This document shows positions 7,201-9,661 of a DNA stretch of 9,661 nucleotides, one piece after another. The stretch is from Hyphomonadaceae bacterium (lineage in GTDB: Bacteria > Pseudomonadota > Alphaproteobacteria > Caulobacterales > Aquidulcibacteraceae), in the NCBI GenBank assembly GCA_003526465.1, contig DPWD01000001.1, forward strand, positions 1 through 9,661. Reading direction: 5' to 3'. Each line of letters begins with the position of its first letter. Position 1 is the stretch's first letter. The position numbers and the translations under genes are program-made. Below the pieces are notes generated by a model, which saw nothing but the letters and a program-made list of their open reading frames with translations, searched no databases and was not told the DNA's origin.

Positions 7201-7228
7201 TCCAGCTCTGTTGAGGCATGTGCGTCAA
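7199..7228 (-). promoter_or_regulatory. Candidate promoter for the autotransporter gene
   Basis: On the minus strand TTGACGC (7222-7228) matches the Caulobacter-type -35 TTGACGS exactly. After 15 bp comes GCTGGATT (7199-7206), which matches GCTANAWC at six of eight positions. The start would fall near 7190-7193, giving a leader of about 70 nt. Prediction by eye. Confidence 0.5.
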
Positions 7229-7313
7229 GCGAAACGTTGCTTGGTTGCGCGCAATTCAGAAATTTCGCACCTGCGAACACGCAGTCCGACGCCGGAAATT
7301 TCAACTCATGGCC

Positions 7314-7328
7314 AAGTTTAGCAAACTT
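7314..7328. promoter_or_regulatory. Operator-like palindrome AAGTTT-AGC-AAACTT
   Basis: Perfect 6-bp arms with a 3-bp spacer, in the AT-rich part of the divergent region. It could be a regulator site; no neighbour points to which regulator. Confidence 0.3.
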
Positions 7329-7447
7329 TACCTGGAGGCGCTTGCTGGGCGGCATTCGCGGAAAGACTATTTCCACGAGCCCGCGAAATCGCGACGGTCC
7401 GTGCGCAATACCGGCGATCGCCCTGCCTCGCAGTTGCGAACTGGCGT

Positions 7448-7476
7448 TTGACCCGCGCGCGTCAGCGCACTAAACC
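7448..7476 (+). promoter_or_regulatory. Candidate promoter of the ffh-rpsP operon
   Basis: TTGACCC (7448-7454) resembles the alphaproteobacterial -35 TTGACGS. After 14 bp comes ACTAAACC (7469-7476), matching GCTANAWC at six of eight positions. The leader to the ffh ATG would be about 240 nt and would contain all the GC-rich hairpins. Prediction by eye. Confidence 0.45.
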
Positions 7477-7553
7477 CCCACAACGCGCCAAGCTCAGCTT
7501 CGCGCTTTGACTGGCACAGAGGCGGAGTTTCCGCTTTGGGGGCTGGCGAAGCA

Positions 7554-7581
7554 CCCCGCCCGACGTGATCGTCCGGCGGGG
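7554..7581. repeat. GC-rich hairpin upstream of ffh
   Basis: CCCCGCCCGACG (7554-7565) pairs with CGTCCGGCGGGG (7570-7581) around a TGAT loop; 11 of 12 pairs form, with one C-C mismatch. No T-run follows directly. It probably belongs to the same composite repeat region as 7601-7710. Confidence 0.6.
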
Positions 7582-7600
7582 CGTTGATGTTTTGGAGCTT

Positions 7601-7710
7601 GCTCCCCCGTTTGCGGGGGAGCTGCCAGCGAAGCTGACTGTGGGGGCGGGCTCGCGCACTTGCCCCCTCCGGCTCGCTTCGCTCGCCACCTCCCCCGCTT
7701 GCGGGGGAGG
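7601..7710. repeat. Composite palindromic intergenic repeat with twin CTCCCCCG hairpins
   Basis: Two near-identical perfect 9-bp hairpins bound this element: GCTCCCCCG/CGGGGGAGC with loop TTTG (7601-7622) and CCTCCCCCG/CGGGGGAGG with loop CTTG (7689-7710). Between them GGGGGC (7642-7647) can pair with GCCCCC (7662-7667), followed by a GGCTCGCTTCGCTCGCC-type segment (7671-7687). I recognise this pattern as resembling abundant dispersed intergenic repeats of alphaproteobacteria; copy number cannot be checked here. It ends 6 nt before the ffh Shine-Dalgarno sequence, inside the predicted leader. Confidence 0.7.
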
Positions 7711-7724
7711 AGTCTGGAGATGGA

Positions 7725-9185
7725 ATGTTCGAGGCCTTAACCGATCGCCTGTCAGGCGTGTTCGACAAGCTCACCGGACGCGGCGCGCTCAGCGAGGGCG
7801 ACGTCGATGCGGCGCTGCGCGAAGTGCGCGTGGCGCTGCTTGAAGCCGATGTCGCCCTGCCGGTGGTCAAGGACTTCATCGCCAAGGTGAAAACCGAGGC
7901 AATTGGCGAAGCCGTTGTCAAATCGGTGAAGCCTGGCCAGCAAGTCATCAAGATCGTCCATGATGCGCTCGTGGACGTGCTGGGCGGCGATGCTCCGGCC
8001 GAAGGGTTGCGCATCGAGGGCGAGCCGCCAAACGTCATCATGATGGCGGGGCTGCAGGGCTCGGGCAAAACCACCACCTCCGCCAAACTGGCGCTGCGCC
8101 TCACCAAGACCGACCGCCGTCGCGTCATGATGGCTTCGCTCGACGTACGCCGGCCAGCCGCGATGGAGCAGCTTTCAACGCTGGGCAAATCCATCGGCGT
8201 CGATGTGCTGCCGATCGTGGCCGGTCAGCCGCCAGCGGAAATTGCCAAACGCGCGCTCACCGCGGCCCGCCTGGGCGGCCATGACGTGCTCATCCTCGAC
8301 ACCGCTGGGCGCACTTCGATCGATGAAGAGATGATGTTCGAGGCGGCTGAGATCGCCCGCATCGCCAAGCCTGGCGAAGTGCTGCTGGTCGCCGACAGCC
8401 TCACCGGCCAGGATGCCGTTGAAACCGCGCGGCGCTTCCATGAGCGGCTGCCGCTTACCGGCCTCGTGCTCACCCGCACCGACGGCGACGGACGTGGCGG
8501 CGCGGCGCTTTCGATGCGCGCAGTCACAGGCCTGCCGATCAAGTTCCTAGGCGCGGGCGAACGTCCCGATGCGCTGGAAGTGTTCGACGCGCGCCGCATC
8601 GCCGGGCGCATCCTGGGCCAGGGTGACATTGTCGGCTTGGTGGAAAAGGCCGTCGAGCAGGTCGACCGCGACGAGGCCGAGAAACTGGCGCGGAAGATGG
8701 CCAAGGGCCGCTTCGATTTCGACGACATGGAAAAACAACTTGGACAACTGATCCAGATCGGCGGCCTGAAAGGCGTCATGGGCATGCTGCCCGGCGCCCA
8801 GAAAATCCAGAAGCAGCTGGGCGCGGCCGATCTCGATGACCGCCAGCTGCGCCGCCAGATCGGCGTCATCCGCTCTATGACCAAGGCCGAGCGCGCCAAG
8901 CCCGACTTAATCAACGGCCGCCGCCGCGCCCGCATCGCCAAGGGCGCGGGCGTGGAGGTGGTTGTAGTCAACCGCCTGATCAAGATGCACCGCGGCATGG
9001 CCGACATGGCCAAGGCTATGGGTAAGGGCAAAATGCCCTTCGCGGGAATGCCTGGCTTTGGGGGGCCGTCCCCCGAAGCGCTCAGGCAATTGGGGGCCGG
9101 CCGGCCATTGCCCGGCGGAGGCCAACTGCCAGGACTGCCCAGCGGGAGCCTTCCGGGGCTTCCCGGAACTGAAAAAAAAGGTTAA
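7725..9185 (+). CDS. ffh: Signal recognition particle protein Ffh (SRP54 GTPase)
   Basis: A 486-residue cytosolic GTPase that, with 4.5S RNA, binds signal sequences of nascent membrane proteins and docks with FtsY. N domain residues 1-87 with the ALLEADV motif (38-44). G domain: P-loop [10 protein letters not shown] (109-118), DVRRPAA (140-146, the alphaproteobacterial variant of DVYRPAA), DTAGR (192-196), [10 protein letters not shown] (250-259) and [12 protein letters not shown] (276-287). The methionine-rich M domain spans about 330-435. The SRP-RNA-binding helix reads [12 protein letters not shown] (398-409), where the family usually has GSR.RRIA.GSG. The tail (436-486) is Gly/Pro-rich with LPGLP repeats. 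GGAG at 7716-7719 lies 5 nt before ATG 7725. Its frame ends at TAA 9183-9185 right after an A8 run (9172-9179). It leads an operon with rpsP 22 bp downstream. Confidence 0.97.
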   Translation: MFEALTDRLSGVFDKLTGRGALSEGDVDAALREVRVALLEADVALPVVKDFIAKVKTEAIGEAVVKSVKPGQQVIKIVHDALVDVLGGDAPAEGLRIEGEPPNVIMMAGLQGSGKTTTSAKLALRLTKTDRRRVMMASLDVRRPAAMEQLSTLGKSIGVDVLPIVAGQPPAEIAKRALTAARLGGHDVLILDTAGRTSIDEEMMFEAAEIARIAKPGEVLLVADSLTGQDAVETARRFHERLPLTGLVLTRTDGDGRGGAALSMRAVTGLPIKFLGAGERPDALEVFDARRIAGRILGQGDIVGLVEKAVEQVDRDEAEKLARKMAKGRFDFDDMEKQLGQLIQIGGLKGVMGMLPGAQKIQKQLGAADLDDRQLRRQIGVIRSMTKAERAKPDLINGRRRARIAKGAGVEVVVVNRLIKMHRGMADMAKAMGKGKMPFAGMPGFGGPSPEALRQLGAGRPLPGGGQLPGLPSGSLPGLPGTEKKG

Positions 9186-9207
9186 TGTTCACAGGAGAAG
9201 TATTGAA

Positions 9208-9567
9208 ATGTCTTTGAAAATTCGTCTTGCCCGCGGCGGCGCTAAGAAGCGCCCCTTCTACTCAATAGTGGTAGCCGACAGCCGCAATCCGCGCGACGGG
9301 CGATTCATAGAGAAGGTCGGGACCTATAACCCTATCCTCAAGTCCGACGACCCGAACCGGGTCCTGCTGAAGCTCGATCGAATACAGGATTGGATGAAGA
9401 AAGGCGCCCTGCCTACCGACCGCGTAGCGCGGTTTCTCGATCAGGCCGGCGTGTTCAAGCGCCAGACCCGCACCAACCCCAATAAGGCCCAGCCCGGCAA
9501 GAAGATGACCGAACGCGCCGCCGCGCGCGCTCCGGCAGCCGAAGGCGAGGCCGCTCCGGAGGCATAA
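9208..9567 (+). CDS. rpsP: 30S ribosomal protein S16
   Basis: A 119-residue small-subunit protein that binds 16S rRNA early in 30S assembly. The conserved core is at residues 1-85: [42 protein letters not shown] and a C-terminal DRI..W...GA.PTD.V segment. E. coli S16 has 82 residues; here a Lys then Ala/Glu/Pro-rich tail (about 92-119) is added, as is common in alphaproteobacteria. The start is set by AGGAG (9193-9197) 10 nt upstream. The same frame is open leftward to 9058 through the end of ffh, but the family N-terminus fixes Met at 9208. It is co-transcribed with ffh. Confidence 0.97.
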   Translation: MSLKIRLARGGAKKRPFYSIVVADSRNPRDGRFIEKVGTYNPILKSDDPNRVLLKLDRIQDWMKKGALPTDRVARFLDQAGVFKRQTRTNPNKAQPGKKMTERAAARAPAAEGEAAPEA

Positions 9568-9575
9568 GGAACCCC

Positions 9576-9661
9576 TTGTCCGAAAAGAAATCCGCCCTCG
9601 CAAAGCCGGCGGCCAAACCGGCCGCTGCGCCCGCGCCCGCCAGAAAGAGCGCACCGTCCCG
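9576..9661 (+). CDS. Start of a downstream gene, probably rimM, with TTG start and Ala/Lys/Pro-rich N-terminus
   Basis: A TTG codon at 9576 follows AAGGA (9566-9570) by 5 nt; the ribosome binding site overlaps the rpsP stop codon. The frame stays open for 28 codons to the window edge and reads MSEKKSALAKPAAKPAAAP and on, a low-complexity, basic Ala/Pro-rich segment. No RimM motif is reached. The rimM assignment rests only on the common bacterial order ffh-rpsP-rimM-trmD; RimM would be a 16S processing factor that works with S16-containing 30S precursors. The segment could instead start a different protein or be an overcalled extension of a gene starting beyond the window. Confidence 0.5.
   Translation, partial: MSEKKSALAKPAAKPAAAPAPARKSAPS

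Larger units (their letters stand above)
7140..7265. repeat. Inverted AT-rich repeats flanking the autotransporter promoter
   Basis: AAATTTCTAAATTG (7140-7153) and CAATTCAGAAATTT (7252-7265) are inverted copies matching at 13 of 14 positions, about 100 bp apart on either side of the predicted promoter. The palindrome GAAATTTC occurs at 7259-7266 and again at 7295-7302, with CAAATTTC at 7139-7146. They are AT-rich islands in GC-rich DNA. Chance cannot be excluded. Confidence 0.45.
7121..7724. other. 604-bp divergent intergenic region between autotransporter and ffh
   Basis: No convincing gene is present. From left to right it holds the autotransporter ribosome binding site, leader hairpin, tandem repeat and promoter (7128-7228); an AT-rich stretch with GAAATTTC palindromes and an inverted repeat (7252-7328); about 120 bp with nothing I can identify (7329-7447); a candidate ffh promoter (7448-7476); and a series of GC-rich hairpins (7554-7710) ending just before the ffh ribosome binding site. 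A 47-codon plus-strand frame at 7308-7451 lacks a ribosome binding site and any recognisable family. Confidence 0.7.

Noticed and set aside
7121..7228. Autotransporter start at ATG 7228
   Set aside because: The extra 36 residues precede a complete signal peptide, lack a ribosome binding site, and start upstream of the predicted transcription start.
7308..7451. Possible 47-residue small gene (MAKFSKLYLEAL start)
   Set aside because: There is no ribosome binding site and no recognised family, its start overlaps operator-like palindromes, and it ends over the candidate ffh promoter. Kept only as a remark in the intergenic entry.
7229..7724. 4.5S RNA gene (ffs) next to ffh
   Set aside because: I looked for the conserved GGAAGGAAGCAG-like apical region and did not find it; the hairpins here are repeat-like palindromes.
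7367..8194. Minus-strand 275-codon frame through the ffh leader
   Set aside because: It translates the GC-rich repeat (SPASGGGGERSEPEGA-type peptide) and the antisense of ffh; such peptides are typical artefacts of repeat translation.
9140..9180. Terminator between ffh and rpsP
   Set aside because: A bulged GGGAGCC/GGCTTCCC stem is possible, but it is inside the ffh coding region and followed by A8 rather than T on the plus strand.
9058..9207. Longer rpsP product starting at 9058
   Set aside because: The added residues are the out-of-frame ffh tail; S16 family members begin at the [11 protein letters not shown] segment, and a good ribosome binding site precedes 9208.

Overview
The window looks like chromosomal DNA of a GC-rich alphaproteobacterium. 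The evidence is the ffh-rpsP gene order, the alphaproteobacterial form of Ffh (a DxRRPAA motif and a Gly/Pro-rich tail), promoter-like elements resembling the Caulobacter TTGACGS/GCTANAWC consensus, and palindromic GC-rich intergenic repeats. A Caulobacterales/Hyphomonadaceae-like host is my best guess from protein style alone; it is an inference, not a demonstrated assignment.

Layout. (1) 1-905, minus strand: most of a dicarboxylate/amino acid:cation symporter whose C-terminus lies outside the window. (2) 1015-1341, plus strand: a small three-helix membrane protein resembling DUF1475. It converges tail-to-tail with (3) 1338-2258, minus strand, an OxyR-type LysR regulator with both redox cysteines; the two stop codons share one CTAG. 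A LysR/OxyR-like half-site lies at the oxyR start. (4) 2367-3473, plus strand: an FAD-dependent oxidoreductase of the L-2-hydroxyglutarate dehydrogenase family, divergent from oxyR. (5) 3474-3634: a REP-like double hairpin fused to an intrinsic terminator. (6) 3635-7120, minus strand: a 1161-residue autotransporter with an N-terminal trypsin-like serine protease passenger and a C-terminal beta-barrel. (7) 7121-7724: a divergent regulatory region. It holds a candidate autotransporter promoter with tandem 11-bp repeats and a hairpin at the predicted transcription start, a candidate ffh promoter, and a composite GC-rich hairpin repeat reaching almost to the ffh ribosome binding site. (8) 7725-9661, plus strand: ffh, rpsP and the first codons of a TTG-started gene, probably rimM, closely spaced as one operon for membrane targeting and ribosome assembly.

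The genes form separate units rather than one pathway: a carbon/amino acid uptake transporter, an oxidative-stress regulator next to a flavoenzyme, a secreted protease, and a housekeeping SRP/ribosome operon. I see no phage, transposase, CRISPR, tRNA or rRNA and no clearly new multi-gene system. The most interesting signals are non-coding: the oxyR operator-like palindrome, the repeat-decorated autotransporter promoter, and the two structured intergenic repeats.
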